NCBI GenBank assembly: GCA_002077065.1 | Contig: NAJO01000012.1 | Span: 434,001 to 498,000 of the forward strand | Length of the DNA stretch: 64,000 bases | Direction of reading: 5' to 3' | Source of the DNA: Cryoendolithus antarcticus | Lineage: Eukaryota; Ascomycota; Dothideomycetes; Cladosporiales; Cladosporiaceae | In this document: piece by piece, positions 30,782-41,721 of the stretch | How the letters are laid out: the number at the start of each line of letters is the position of its first letter | Numbering within the stretch: position 1 is the stretch's first letter | Notes under the pieces: model-generated | Told to the model about the DNA's origin: nothing | Databases searched by the model: none | The model's input: the letters and a program-made list of their open reading frames with translations, nothing else | Made by a program: the position numbers and the translations under genes

Positions 30782-32463
30782 TCACCCGAAATGATCCCAA
30801 TTGGCGGACCAGGTCGTCCTGAACGTACGTGGGTCCTCAAACGCCACTTCTCGAAAGACCTCCACGGTGAGGTATATTCGCGCGATTGCGTAGACTCCGC
30901 AAGAAGTGTGGAAAATTAGACTCGACCAAAACATTGTGCGCTTGGTTTGATGAATTGTCAGCGCGGCTACGAAAGGTAGTACAACAATGAGAGACGGCAG
31001 GGTTGTCGTCGTGAGCGCTGTGACTTTCCACAAGACTTGCTCGGTAGCAGTGGGAATTGATAGTTCCGCGCGATGCAGTAGATACTGCCGAACATAGTGG
31101 CCATCACCTGAACCACTATGATTCCTTTTACCACCAAGTCGCCCTTGTTGCGATCGTCGACTTGATCTCTCGTGATGTCGGGCAGTCTGTCGATTATCCC
31201 GGACTTCCGGGCGTACAGCAGCGGGCAAGCGTCCAGAATCCAAACGTTCCCTTGCAGAGCTATAAGGTTGGAACACCACGGTGCGTAACCTCTCACACAT
31301 TCCGACTTTTCCTATGCTGTATCTAACTAATCGAGATATGGACCCTGCAGCACCGTATCGACAAGCCGCACATGATTTCCGTCGGGAGCCCAGGGACTTG
31401 GCCCAAGCAAAGCAGCATCTGCTATCTCTCTCGCAATCCATGAGGCTGCACTCCATCTCGGATGTGAAGCCAGCGATTCAAGTTGGTCGCGCATCGGACT
31501 CTTGTTGACTTCATCGCTTGACAGCGGAACGGCCGGGGATCTCCTAGTGCACTGCGTTTCAATCATTTGCAGTGCAGCTTTCCCCTGCGCAGGATCCCCC
31601 GGTGTGTCCCTCTCACATACCGCATCTCTTTCGGAGATGGCATGGCTTGCGCGGCTGTCACTGCGAATGATGTTCATATCCTCCTCGGAAGTCTTTTCCA
31701 AGATCGTAGGAGACGCGACACAGGGCGGCTAGATCGCTGGCACCGTTGAACCATCTCGCATTACGCCCGAGCGGACCGTATATTTGCTCCCCTTTGCTGC
31801 CAATCCGGAAGCACCAGTCTGTACATCGACCTCTGAAACGGACGGCGGCGCGGTAGGACGATTGATCGGGTCGTCAGATAAAGCACGCGTACTATTTGCT
31901 GCAATCGTGTGCCCGCTTTCCACCGCCTCTGGGCCATAAGCGCCGCTAAGGCGGTTCGAGCCATGCCCGAATGAGGAGGAAATGTACTGCCCGGATACGT
32001 CCTGGGAGTGAGCTGTTAGGGTGGATTGCTGCTCTCCAGTGCGCCGGGAATGTGAAGGCGTAGTTTGGGCTTCTTCGAACTTGAAGGCGAAGCCCCCGAT
32101 GTTGGCGAGAAAGGTATGCGCAACACTCCACTCCACACCATCTTCTTGCGCGAGACCCTTGGTGTGAATTCTCGAGGAGCAACGATCACTATAAGACTTG
32201 CCTAAGATGTACTCCGGAATGACTAGAGTGACCAGCATCCACCTCAACTTCGTCATAAGTCTCGTTACCCGTCGCCGCCACGCCTGTCTCGTAGTTTGCG
32301 GCGTAGACTGCCTGGGTACATTGAGGTGCTGAACAGTCCAGGTACAGAGGAGTAATGTGGCCAGGCAGCTCCATATGATGTCCGAGGTCCCTCGGGTGAT
32401 TGGAGAGGTCACGAACCCGACCACCTCTTGCGGCAGCGTGCAATTTGTGTGAAAGGTATTCAT
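30782..32463 (-). pseudogene. decayed multi-pass membrane protein of a fungal family
   Basis: From the ATG at 32463 the frame encodes GFVTSPITRGTSDIIWSCLA, LLCTWTVQHLNVP, RWMLVTLVIPEYILGKSYS and VEWSVAHTFLANIGGFAF, an ordered pattern found in fungal integral-membrane proteins often present in many copies. The same frame is then cut by a TAG at 31731-31729 and by two further in-frame stops near 31330, yet still encodes NVWILDACPLLYARKSGIID and DLVVKGIIVVQVMATMFGSI. At IARNYQ (about 31070) it changes frame and jumps straight to PTATEQVLWKVTALTT and the typical ending ARIYLTVEVFREVAFEDP, DHFG. The transmembrane segments expected in between are missing. Several stops, one frameshift and one internal deletion make it non-functional as a full-length protein. 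Confidence 0.75.
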
Positions 32464-33044
32464 GGAGGCATTTGCCAATGGGAACTGGAGAAGCAGACTT
32501 ACTTGATGTCTCCGATAGAGTAGAAAGACCTGAACTGCGTACGCGCGACAATCATGACACAACTGTCATCCATCAGGCTATCAGCCTCAGCCGTGCCTGT
32601 CCTCCATACCTTAGATGGACCATGCGGGCAGGAGCGCATATGCAGGGCCATGGAGCGAAGAACGAGCAACAGTGGGCTCGCTGACAGCACCAACGGCAGC
32701 CATAGTCAATCGTTGAGAGGTCATGATAAAAGCAACGACGCTGAACGAGGTCGTGAAGTCGAAGGAAGTGTCGAGGTACATATAGTCCAAGTGTAGGTGC
32801 TCCGCCGTAAAGTTTGAACTCCTCCCTGTTCTCAATGCAAGTGAGCCGAGACAATGACGTCTCATTGTGTACAACTTCCCACGTGTTTTCCTGTTCTCGA
32901 CCCGTCCCAAACCCCTCCAATGCCTCCAACCCCCCAAACAGCCACAATGGCTCCCCCTTCCCCATTATGCCCCTCCCCTCCCTCGTCTCCCATCTGACCA
33001 CCGCCCTCCCCTTCCTGACCCAGCTTCCCGCCCTTTACGCTGCC
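32464..33044. other. divergent region upstream of the glycine-zipper gene
   Basis: About 580 bp. The final 150 bases are C-rich with short C runs, as in leaders of well-expressed fungal genes. ATGs at 32966 and nearby could extend the next gene. Confidence 0.45.
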
Positions 33045-33833
33045 ATGCCCTCTATGAGCGACTACAACATCTCCGACGCCGCTATCAAAGCTATGCCCGA
33101 GAAAGAACGCCTCGCGCAAGCTGCATCTGCTTCGCAAGCAGCGCAGCAAGCGCAGGGATTGGCGGACACGTTGCGTAAGAAAGCCGCTGTAATCACGGAC
33201 CCAGTCGAGCGAAATAGGATCTTGAGTGAAGCTTATGATCGGGAGATCGAGGCACATGGGAATAGTAAGAAAGCGCGACTGCTTAGTTCTGGTGGATTTC
33301 AGGGCGCGGTAGGCGGTGCGGGAATTGGAGGTGCTGTGGGAGTTGGGTTGGGGACCGTGGTCGGCACGGTTGTGGGCACAGTTGCTACTATCCCCACGAC
33401 ACTTGTTGGTGGACTAGTGGGAGGTGGCGTCGGTGCGTTGCATGGCCCGTGGATCAAGCTACAGAAGATTGGTAAAGGTGGCGCGAAGAAGGAAGAGGTC
33501 GTGCAGGTACCTGAAGCTGCTGTGCGGAGCGGCGCTGTCATTGTGAACGAGAAGACTGGGGAAGCCACAGTGAGGGACCCTGAAGCTTTGAAGAAAGCAA
33601 GTGAGCAGACTGCAGGAGCGGCAGAACAGGCCGAGGAGCTGAAGGAGCAGCAAAGTGGGACGCCAAAGAAGAAGCCTAGGAAGCTGCAGGTCAGAAGCTC
33701 TGCGCAGATCCAACGCGAAGAACAGGAGCAGAAAGCGGAGCAGACGAAGACAGAGGAAAGAAAGGAAGAGAAGAAGAGGAAGCCTGCGAGGAAGTTGGAA
33801 GTGAGGTCGAACGGGAAGGCGCAGGCTGCGTGA
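33045..33833 (+). CDS. glycine-zipper membrane-associating protein
   Basis: 262 residues from the ATG at 33045; an in-frame ATG at 32966 would add 26 residues, including a hydrophobic LPSLVSHLTTALPFLTQLPA. Residues 10-85 are helical and polar (AIKAMPEKERLAQAASASQAAQQ, ITDPVERNRILSEAYDREIE). Residues about 88-140 form a glycine zipper with repeats GAVGGAGIGGAVGVG, LGTVVGTVVGTVATIP and LVGGLVGGGVGALHG, able to insert in or pack against membranes. The C-terminal 110 residues are highly charged (Lys/Glu/Gln), including the near repeat KPRKLQVRSSA / KPARKLEVRSNG. No family name known to me; role unknown. The duplicated basic K-L-x-V-R-S motif at both ends of the charged tail is unusual. Confidence 0.8.
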   Translation: MPSMSDYNISDAAIKAMPEKERLAQAASASQAAQQAQGLADTLRKKAAVITDPVERNRILSEAYDREIEAHGNSKKARLLSSGGFQGAVGGAGIGGAVGVGLGTVVGTVVGTVATIPTTLVGGLVGGGVGALHGPWIKLQKIGKGGAKKEEVVQVPEAAVRSGAVIVNEKTGEATVRDPEALKKASEQTAGAAEQAEELKEQQSGTPKKKPRKLQVRSSAQIQREEQEQKAEQTKTEERKEEKKRKPARKLEVRSNGKAQAA

Positions 33834-34798
33834 GCAAAGCCCCGCTGAGAGAGAGGAAGGAGGTCGAGCACTCGACATGGGCCTGGCAGCCCAATGACCA
33901 GGACCAATATTATTTGGATCTTGAAATGGATATGTGGCTGATCATTCACATGGGTATTGTCTCCGGGTCGTCAAGGTCACTGTGGTCACAAGATATACTC
34001 ACTCACCCCGCTAGGCAAACCCAGGGCCGTTCCTTCCTCATGACCATCTCCCTCTGGCGCTCCTTCCCGACTTTCCTGGACCTCGCTGCCGCGAGCTAGC
34101 GGCTGTCGACATCTTAAATTCGACCTCAGAATTCGTGCAAGTGGGACCACCAGCTACACACGCACCACGACCGCCTGCGAAGAGGCGGTCATGTCACCAA
34201 AGTGAAAATTTACAGTGATCACGGACCTAAGCTAATAATGCTTCGGAATAGGCAGAGGTGGTAGCGGCTAGTGCGACGGGCTCATACTGGCCACAGAGCA
34301 CTTGATGGAGCTACCTGCCCAAGAACATCGATCGCCCGTGATCTTGTTGTGACCGAGCGTCGGTGCTCCAGTACATCTGCAAAACATCTCTTGGGGTCTC
34401 CAGGCGAGGCGATCCAAGCCCTGCATCAGAGCACTGTATCAGAGACGGCGTTCCGAGCATGGTTTTGCGAATCTGTTAAGACATACAAGATTTTAGCGCT
34501 GGCGTTCAGGCAGTTGCATTATCTGAGCGCGGCATCAAAAGTATATAGGGAGCAACAGTACTGAGGCAAAAGCATTGCGAGTGGAAAAGCTTCATAGCTC
34601 TGTACGATCTATACAACCGCCGCTACTATGCAAAGGTCTACCAGTCGTTCGTCCTGTACAGCCCAATGCACGGATGCTCTCTATACAACCCCATTCCCCT
34701 CTCCCCATAACCCAAATACATCAACTCCAAAATGTAGGTCATAAACCAAGGTCATTTCACCCAGCACTCCCCCATCCAAACCTCCCCTTCAACGCCTC
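33834..34798. other. convergent region, about 965 bp
   Basis: Between two converging stop codons. Longer than the other 3'-3' gaps in the window. No coding, RNA or repeat signal recognised. Confidence 0.5.
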
Positions 34799-37282
34799 CT
34801 AAGCGTATCTTCCTCGATAACTCGCAGGAGGAGGAGGTGGCCCGTACCCCGGTCCCTGCGGCGGCGCACCACCCTGAAACCACCCCTGACTAGGGTGTTG
34901 AGCCATAGGCGGCGGCATCGGCACGTTTCGCTGACCATACCCGCGACTCTGATGCATGGCTGCAGGCGGCGGCGGTGCGTTCCAGCCCTGCCAACCGCCA
35001 GGCGGGACTTGCGGCGGGAGGTGCTTAGATTTCCGACTCCTTCGACAGCGCCGCGTAATGCAGCCGAGGATGGAGAAGAGCAGAATCCCGCCGATGGCGG
35101 CGCAGACGCCTATGACAATGGCTTTGTGGTCTTCGATCCAGGACTTGATCTGCCCGCCCGCAGACGCACCTTTGCATTGGCCGTTATTGCAAGTTCCTCC
35201 GCCGCCACACGTCGTGCCGTCGAGGAAGTTTTGCTGCAAGCCAAGACATTGACCTATGCCGAATTCGGGGGATGCGCAGGAGATCATGCAGCCGGAGGAG
35301 TCACAGGCGTAGGTGTCGTTTCCTTGCGTGTAGGAGCCCATTACTGTCTTGCATTGTTGGTCGCGGGATGTGCATTGTCCTGAGGCGCACTGGAGGTTGT
35401 TGCCGCAGCTGTCGCCGTTCGGTGCGTTGACATCTTTCGGGCAGAGCGCAGAGGTGCCGGAGCAGGTTTCTTGCGGGTCGCAGGAGCCTGTTGAGGCGCG
35501 GCAGACTGTGCCGTTGGTGGCAAACTGGCAGGAGCGACAGCAGTCTTCATTACTATCATCGCAGACGGCGGTGGACTTGAATTTGCAGGTCGTAGCCTCG
35601 CAGCACTGGTTATCGCCACAGCCATCTGTGCCGCCGCAGTCGCAGTCTTCGCCTGTTTCGACGATGCCGTTGCCGCATTGTTGGCCGGAGATAGTGGTGA
35701 CTTCGCGATTGTTGGAGAGGCAGTCGGTGTTCACTGAGCGGCGGCCGATGGCGCTGCAGATGTTGCCGATGGTGCAAGGGGAGAAGGTGCTGATGCCCTG
35801 CGAGGAGGAAGGGTTCATGATGTAGCGGCCGCCTGCGTCACACTGCGAGGAAGAGAGCGGACAGCATTGCTGTGCGTTGACGATCTGCTGGTTCGCGCAA
35901 GTCGCGGAGTAGCAGTCGTGTACGGCGCCATAGGTGTGGCCGGTCTCGTGAGCGATGATCTGCCACTCGGCAGCACCTTGCGTGCGGATCACGACATTCG
36001 CACCGGCGACGGTTTCAGTGCCGCCTGTGGACTGGCCGTTGCCGGTCGTGGAGGCGTTGGCAGTCATGGCTGAATTGACGCAAGCTTGGCCAAGCCACGC
36101 AAGACCAACGGCGGTGTCGGTATTGCAGGTCGAGAGCAGGGTCCAGTGGCTGTTGTTGTCGCTCAGGGTACCTCTCCAGGCCGAGAAGTAGTTGAGGCGG
36201 GCTTGAATGTCGACATTACCGCTGCAGCCTTGGTTCCACTGCGTTGCCTGGGCAGGCGTGCCGGGACATGTGGCGTCGGACACGGTCAAGTTTTGCAGAC
36301 CGAGCGAGATGTTGAAGGTGTTCTCCCAGACGGCGGATGCAGTGTTCATCTGCTGGATGACGTTGTCGCGTGCAGTCTGTGTCGAGTTGAAGTCGGCAGT
36401 GTAAGTGCAGTCTGTCGCCACACCTACGAGCGCCACTTTGCGAGTCGTGGGACACCCATCAGTCTTGCCAATGTTAGCAATAAGATTGACACCAGCACTG
36501 TTGCCTCCAGTAGTCGAGTCCGTCTGGCGCTTGCTAAACATGTTCCTCGAGAAGTCGATGACACCGAAAGATCCTGACTCCCTCTTCCGCATGCCGAGGT
36601 AGACGGGGTGATCAGGCTGCATGTTGAAGACCAGCCTGTCCGCCTGACAGACCGGTGCCTCTTCCTCTTGCAGTCTTCTTCGCAAATCGCCATGACCGGT
36701 CGCCACATCAGCATCACTCAAGATGTCCGAGTCCCGCCACACGACCATGTACTCGTCGCCTTGCCGTGCCAGCTCAATCTCCGGATCCTCCCCATGCTTC
36801 GTACGCATGTAATTGAACGAGGTCTGCACATGGTGATGGTCATGTTCCACCGCAAAAGCACCCTCAAACACTGGCTCCCGTCCATCCTGCGTGACCATCA
36901 CTCTTGCCCATCCAGCCCTTTCCCATACATGCTGCCCAGCCTTGGGTCTCTGCACCCACGCCGTCCCCTTGAATACCTTGTGACTCAACCGGTCCACTTC
37001 CTCCCGCTGTGAGATGGACCCATCAGGCGCAAGGTAGGATATCGATGCATCCTGCGCCAAGATATCGTGGTTCGGCGAGAGGCTGAGCTTGACGTAGAGG
37101 TCCTCGCGTAGGTTGAAACTTAGGTCGAAGTCTGACAGGGCGTGTATCCGCTGATTGTGGGTGTGTATTGTGGCATTCTGGACTCGGGAAAGAGCGCCTA
37201 TGGGGTTTCGTGTCCGGCTGTTGGCGTGTACTGTGAGGAAGGTTGTGGCGAGGGTGAGGAGGAGCGAGGGGAAGAGGCGCAT
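34799..37282 (-). CDS. membrane-anchored ADAM-type zinc metalloprotease
   Basis: Single exon, 827 residues from the ATG at 37282 (the frame continues upstream only to a TTG). Signal peptide MRLFPSLLLTLATTFLTVHA; a pro-domain to about residue 250 with a dibasic site (MFSKRQ) before the catalytic domain; reprolysin zinc motif HETGHTYGAVHD at about 440 with catalytic Glu and three His, followed by a Met-turn region YIMNPSSS. A Cys-rich disintegrin domain starts near 534 (CGNGIVETGEDCDCGG, NQCCEATTCKF), then a Cys-rich segment and a short EGF-like piece (GGGTCNNGQC). One TM helix (VIGVCAAIGGILLFSILGC, about 718-738) and a cytoplasmic Pro/Gly/Gln-rich tail. This is the full ADAM layout found in many filamentous fungi; likely sheds surface proteins. 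Substrates unknown. Confidence 0.93.
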   Translation of the reverse strand: MRLFPSLLLTLATTFLTVHANSRTRNPIGALSRVQNATIHTHNQRIHALSDFDLSFNLREDLYVKLSLSPNHDILAQDASISYLAPDGSISQREEVDRLSHKVFKGTAWVQRPKAGQHVWERAGWARVMVTQDGREPVFEGAFAVEHDHHHVQTSFNYMRTKHGEDPEIELARQGDEYMVVWRDSDILSDADVATGHGDLRRRLQEEEAPVCQADRLVFNMQPDHPVYLGMRKRESGSFGVIDFSRNMFSKRQTDSTTGGNSAGVNLIANIGKTDGCPTTRKVALVGVATDCTYTADFNSTQTARDNVIQQMNTASAVWENTFNISLGLQNLTVSDATCPGTPAQATQWNQGCSGNVDIQARLNYFSAWRGTLSDNNSHWTLLSTCNTDTAVGLAWLGQACVNSAMTANASTTGNGQSTGGTETVAGANVVIRTQGAAEWQIIAHETGHTYGAVHDCYSATCANQQIVNAQQCCPLSSSQCDAGGRYIMNPSSSQGISTFSPCTIGNICSAIGRRSVNTDCLSNNREVTTISGQQCGNGIVETGEDCDCGGTDGCGDNQCCEATTCKFKSTAVCDDSNEDCCRSCQFATNGTVCRASTGSCDPQETCSGTSALCPKDVNAPNGDSCGNNLQCASGQCTSRDQQCKTVMGSYTQGNDTYACDSSGCMISCASPEFGIGQCLGLQQNFLDGTTCGGGGTCNNGQCKGASAGGQIKSWIEDHKAIVIGVCAAIGGILLFSILGCITRRCRRSRKSKHLPPQVPPGGWQGWNAPPPPAAMHQSRGYGQRNVPMPPPMAQHPSQGWFQGGAPPQGPGYGPPPPPASYRGRYA

Positions 37283-38174
37283 GGTTGCGCTATGTGCGTG
37301 GCGGAGTCGCGACAAGTCGTGCTCTGCGCTCGTACACGGCTGCTTGCGTAGTGCCTAGGGCTAGTTTGCTATGTGAATTCTGACGAATGGTCGAAGAGAG
37401 GCATGTGAGGCGGACAGCGGATCGGGATCGTTCAGGGTAGGGATTGACAGATAGGAAGATGATGGTAGTCGGTCAATCTCTCGCGGTCTGGGAGTGTATG
37501 GCAAGGCAAGATAGTCGATCGCTCGGGAGTTGGGTGAATAGCAGAATGCTCATTCGATCATGGCGGCTTGCCGATTACACAGCCTTGTTCGGCCAAGCAC
37601 GCTCGACACAGATGTCAACGAACATCCGAAAGAAGGCAAGCGCGCACTTTGTCTCAGCCTTACTGTGTTTATTCTTGTACCCATGGGCAATCCTTGCACT
37701 TAATACTCCGTACGACATCCAATGTACAAGTCACGCAGCATCGCCGTATCATTATCTACGATCACACCGTCGACGAGCGCAGACTACGACACAATCAACA
37801 GCACTCAGGTCTTGAGACTGTCTTCCTCCGCGGCCGAGCTACGGAGCCAAGCCTCTTGGTTAGCCTCTGCATTGCGCGTCCTTTCGCCATGCTCCATCAC
37901 ACCTTTCACGTGACCTCGATGATACGATAGTATAGCCATTCACGCCTCGGACCAGCTCATAACAGTAGCACCCACCTATCTCGTGTCTGGAGAGAAAGAA
38001 GTGCGAGCATGCCTGAGGCGCATACGTAACTTCCACTTCAGACCTCCGCGACTGGATCGACGAGCACTCTTACGACTTCAGACTACCGGCAGGACATAAC
38101 ATCTGGAGTGTCCATTCATTTCGTACCAAGATTCCTACCCATACCCTGTCCTTCACTCTCCTCACCATCACCCT
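37283..38174. other. intergenic, about 890 bp
   Basis: ADAM promoter and 3' region of the acetyl-CoA synthetase gene. Nothing recognised. Confidence 0.5.
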
Positions 38175-40285
38175 CTACTTCTTCACCCGACTCTCTTTCA
38201 CATTCTCAATGATCTTATCAACCACGCTCGGATCACTCAACGTCGACGTATCGCCCAACTGATCCTCCTCCCCCGCCAAGATCTTCCTCAGAATCCTTCG
38301 CATGATCTTGCCAGACCGCGTCTTAGGCAGATCCGGCACGCAGAAGATCGCCTTGGGCGCAGCGAAAGGTCCAATAGACTTGCGGACTTGCATGATCAAG
38401 TCCTTCTTCAGCGCGTCGTTAATCTCGTTGCCATCCTTGATGGAGACGAAGGCATTGACGGCTTGGCCAGTGAGCTCGTCGTTGATGCCGACCACAGCCG
38501 CCTCGCCGACAGCGTGGTGCTCGATAAGCGCAGCCTCGATCTCAGCGGTACTCAACCGATGCCCAGAGACATTGACCACATCGTCCACGCGTCCGCGGAT
38601 CCAGTAATACCCCTCGTGATCCCTTGCCGCACCATCGCCCGTGAAGTAATACCCTTTGTAGACATTGAGGTAGGTGTCCATGTAGCGCTTGTGCGCACCC
38701 CAGACTGTGCGCGCCATGGACGGCCAAGCCTGCTTGAAAGCTAGCACGCCCTCGACGTCGTTGCCGTGGATTTCTTCGCCGGAGACGGGATCGATGATCG
38801 CGGGCTCGATGCCGAAGAAGGGGAGGGAGGCGCTGCCGGGCTTCGTAGGGGTGATGCCGGCGAGGGGCGTGATGACGTGGGAACCGGTCTCGGTTTGCCA
38901 GTAGGTCTGTGTTGGTGTTAGTGAGGAGACCTGATGTAAGGGGGGTGGAGAGACTTACGTCGATCACATGGGCCTGCTCCTTGCCGACAACGTCGAAGTA
39001 CCATTTCCAGACTTCCGCCGCGATGGGTTCACCAACGGAGCCGAGCACGCGCAACTCCTTCATCTCCTTGACGTGGTGGTCGCCGGCGCGCTTGAGCAGA
39101 CGAAGCGCCGTTGGTGCGACATAGAACTGCGTGACCTTGTGCTTCGCCACTACATCCCAGTACCGGCTGAAGTTAGGGTATGCTGGGGTTCCCTCGAAGA
39201 CAACAGTCGCCACACCCAGCAATAGCGGCGCGTAAACGACATAAGTGTGCCCAGTAATCCAACCTACATCACCACCACAGAAGAACACATCAGTATCATG
39301 GATATCGAAAACGTACTTCCCGGTCATCGCAGCGCCGAGCAAGTACCCGGCCGTGGTGTGCATGACACCCTTCGGCTTGCCGGTAGACCCGGAAGTATAC
39401 AGCAAGAACAACGGGTCCTCGGAGTCCATCGTCTCGGGCACATAGTACGCAGGCCACTTCTCCATCTCCTCATGCCACCACAAGTCGCGGCCGGCTTTGA
39501 ACGGCACATCCGCGCCAGTGCGTTTGTACACGAGGCAGTGCGTGACATCCGGGCACTGCTTAAGCGCCTCGTCGACGATCTTTTTGGTGCCGATGAGTTT
39601 GCCGCCGCGCTTGCCTTCGTCGGTCGTGATGACAACTTTGGACTTTGCGTCAATGATTCGGTCGCGGAGGGAGTCGGAGCTGAAACCTGCGAAGACTACA
39701 GAGTGCACGGCGCCGATGCGCGTGAGGGCTAGGAAAGCTACGAGAGCCTCTGGAATCATGGGGAGGTAGAGTGCGACTGTATCCCCTTTCTTGACGCCCA
39801 TCTCCTTCAGTGTCCAGGCGAGCTTGGACACATCGCGCAGCAGCTCGCCGTAGGTGATCGTGCGACCATCGTTCGCCTCGTCGCCTTCGTAAATGATGGC
39901 TGGCTTATCTGGGTTCTTGAAAGCGTGGCGATCGACGCAGTTGTAGGAGGCGTTCAGCTTGCCGCCGTGAAACCAGGCTGTGTCGCCGTTGGATAGAGTG
40001 CCGGATTTGACTTGGCCGAAGTCTTGTTGCCAGGAGAGGAGCTCGCGGGCTTGCTTGCCCCAGAAGGATGAGGGATCGGAGATGGACTGTTTGTAGAGGG
40101 ATTTGTACTCGTCGAGATCTTTGAGATGGGGAGAGCCGTGCTTTCTGGTGTGCTGTCAGTCGTGGAGCTTGATTTGGAGGCCGGAAGTTGACTTACTCGA
40201 AGAAAGCTTTCGGAACGTGGAATGTATCTACTTCGTGTGCTTCTGGCACCGCCGGCTTGGGCGGTGCTACGTCGCCCTCAGACAT
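38175..40285 (-). CDS. facA: acetyl-coenzyme A synthetase
   Basis: Three exons: 40285-40197, 40144-38959, 38906-38175; 668 residues, the normal length. Introns of 52 bp each (GTAAGT..CACCAG and GTAAGT..CACAG with CTAAC) restore FFEKHGSP and [17 protein letters not shown]-binding motifs: [45 protein letters not shown] and [13 protein letters not shown]; adenylation-domain hinge [15 protein letters not shown]; the conserved acetylatable lysine lies in [11 protein letters not shown] near the C-terminus. It converts acetate, ATP and CoA to acetyl-CoA in the cytosol or nucleus; in ascomycetes needed for growth on acetate and for histone acetylation. In Aspergillus the gene is facA, in yeast ACS1/ACS2. 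No peroxisomal signal: it ends SRVKK. Confidence 0.96.
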
Positions 40286-41721
40286 CTTTGCGATCTCTCA
40301 GCTTCTCAAGCAGCTGTGCCGCACGCGATCGAAATTCGAGTAGCTATGTGAGCTTGCCACACTATGCGGTCGCCGGAATCTCGATCTCTTGCAAGCGTGC
40401 ACTCGCTGTTCACACTTCACTGTCCGAGTAGCTGAAGTCTACGTTTGACGGGAAGTCAAGCAAAAGAGTAAGTCGATCGAGTTGTCAGTCGAAGCGCAGG
40501 TACGCAACCTAATATCGTTTCTCAAATTACGTGCAGAGCTAGGGACAGGCCAGACGGCTCGATACGGCGGTAGGTTATTGCGTCGTCCGAGGTGGACTTC
40601 AGGGCTGCAGCGGTCTGCGGTACGGTTAAAAGGATCGCGTGAGCGAGCTGGGTGGGTTTGCTGGATCTCGTCTTGTATTCGTCTCCCTGTGTCATAACAA
40701 ATCCTATGAGAAGCTACGCTTACCTATTGAGCAGCTCGAGAGTATATCTACATCCAGCACCCAGCTTAGCAGACGCGGTAGATGCGATTTCTCCTCAATC
40801 GACGTGCATTCGGAGTGGAGGCTGATCAACAAGACCCCTCCATCCGTCATCTCGTTCACTGCGGGGACATGGAGCTGCTTGGCGCGTGCTCACGCGAATG
40901 GTCATCCGCATGGCCGAGTATATTGACAAATTCCTGTGGCGCAGAGGCTGGTCGTGACACTGTCTAGCCCTGGTCGCTACTGCTGACTTGCGGCTGTCAT
41001 TGCCATTGCTGTCGGCATGCCGGATAGCTTCCGATGTGAATTCAGTCGAGCAACACTTACCACAAGACGACAGGAGATCTCATGGGGCAGGGCAGTGCTA
41101 CATCTCCGCTAGCGTTCGGTTTGCGACGTATGATGCTAGATGTTGGAGATCATCGCGCAAACCGGGATTTATGTCGTGTTGCTTGCAGTTGTCGAGCCCC
41201 CATACCGGCCGAGAGAAGGCAGACGCGAGCGAGTAAAGCGTTCGTCTGCCATTGAATAGTCCAGGCCACGCATCAGTCCATGAGACCACCATCCCTGTGG
41301 GTTACTTTCGAAGCATCCGTATGCTGGTAGGTGGTATAGCGTCATTATCGTGCAGAGGAACCCTCGTGATGGCGGCACGCGTCTGCTGCAACTTCAATGC
41401 CTCTTGGCATCTGCAGCCAACTTTTGTTGACCTTGCAGCTCGCCGGCCACCATCGCGACACAACTTTGCGTACATCTATGTACTTACAGTGATGCTTAAA
41501 TGCCCAGATATAGGGGCGCTGTCTAGTCTCTCAACAGTCAATCTCATGAACGCGCAACGGACAAGCTTCTAGGTGGCTCGTCGGCGTCTCTCGGGCAGCA
41601 CAACCGCATTCCATTGCAGCAACGACCATGCGACCAAAGCAATGAGCCTCTTGCACACTAGTAGCAGTCACATGTACCGACACACGCGACATCGCCGGAG
41701 ACGAAGAGTCAAGAAGCCAGG
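40286..41721. promoter_or_regulatory. 1.4 kb divergent promoter region
   Basis: Between facA (-) and the WD40 gene (+). Acetate- and glucose-responsive control would be expected for facA, but I did not identify specific binding sites with confidence. No coding frame with recognisable features; the long spacing fits a regulated promoter. Confidence 0.4.
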
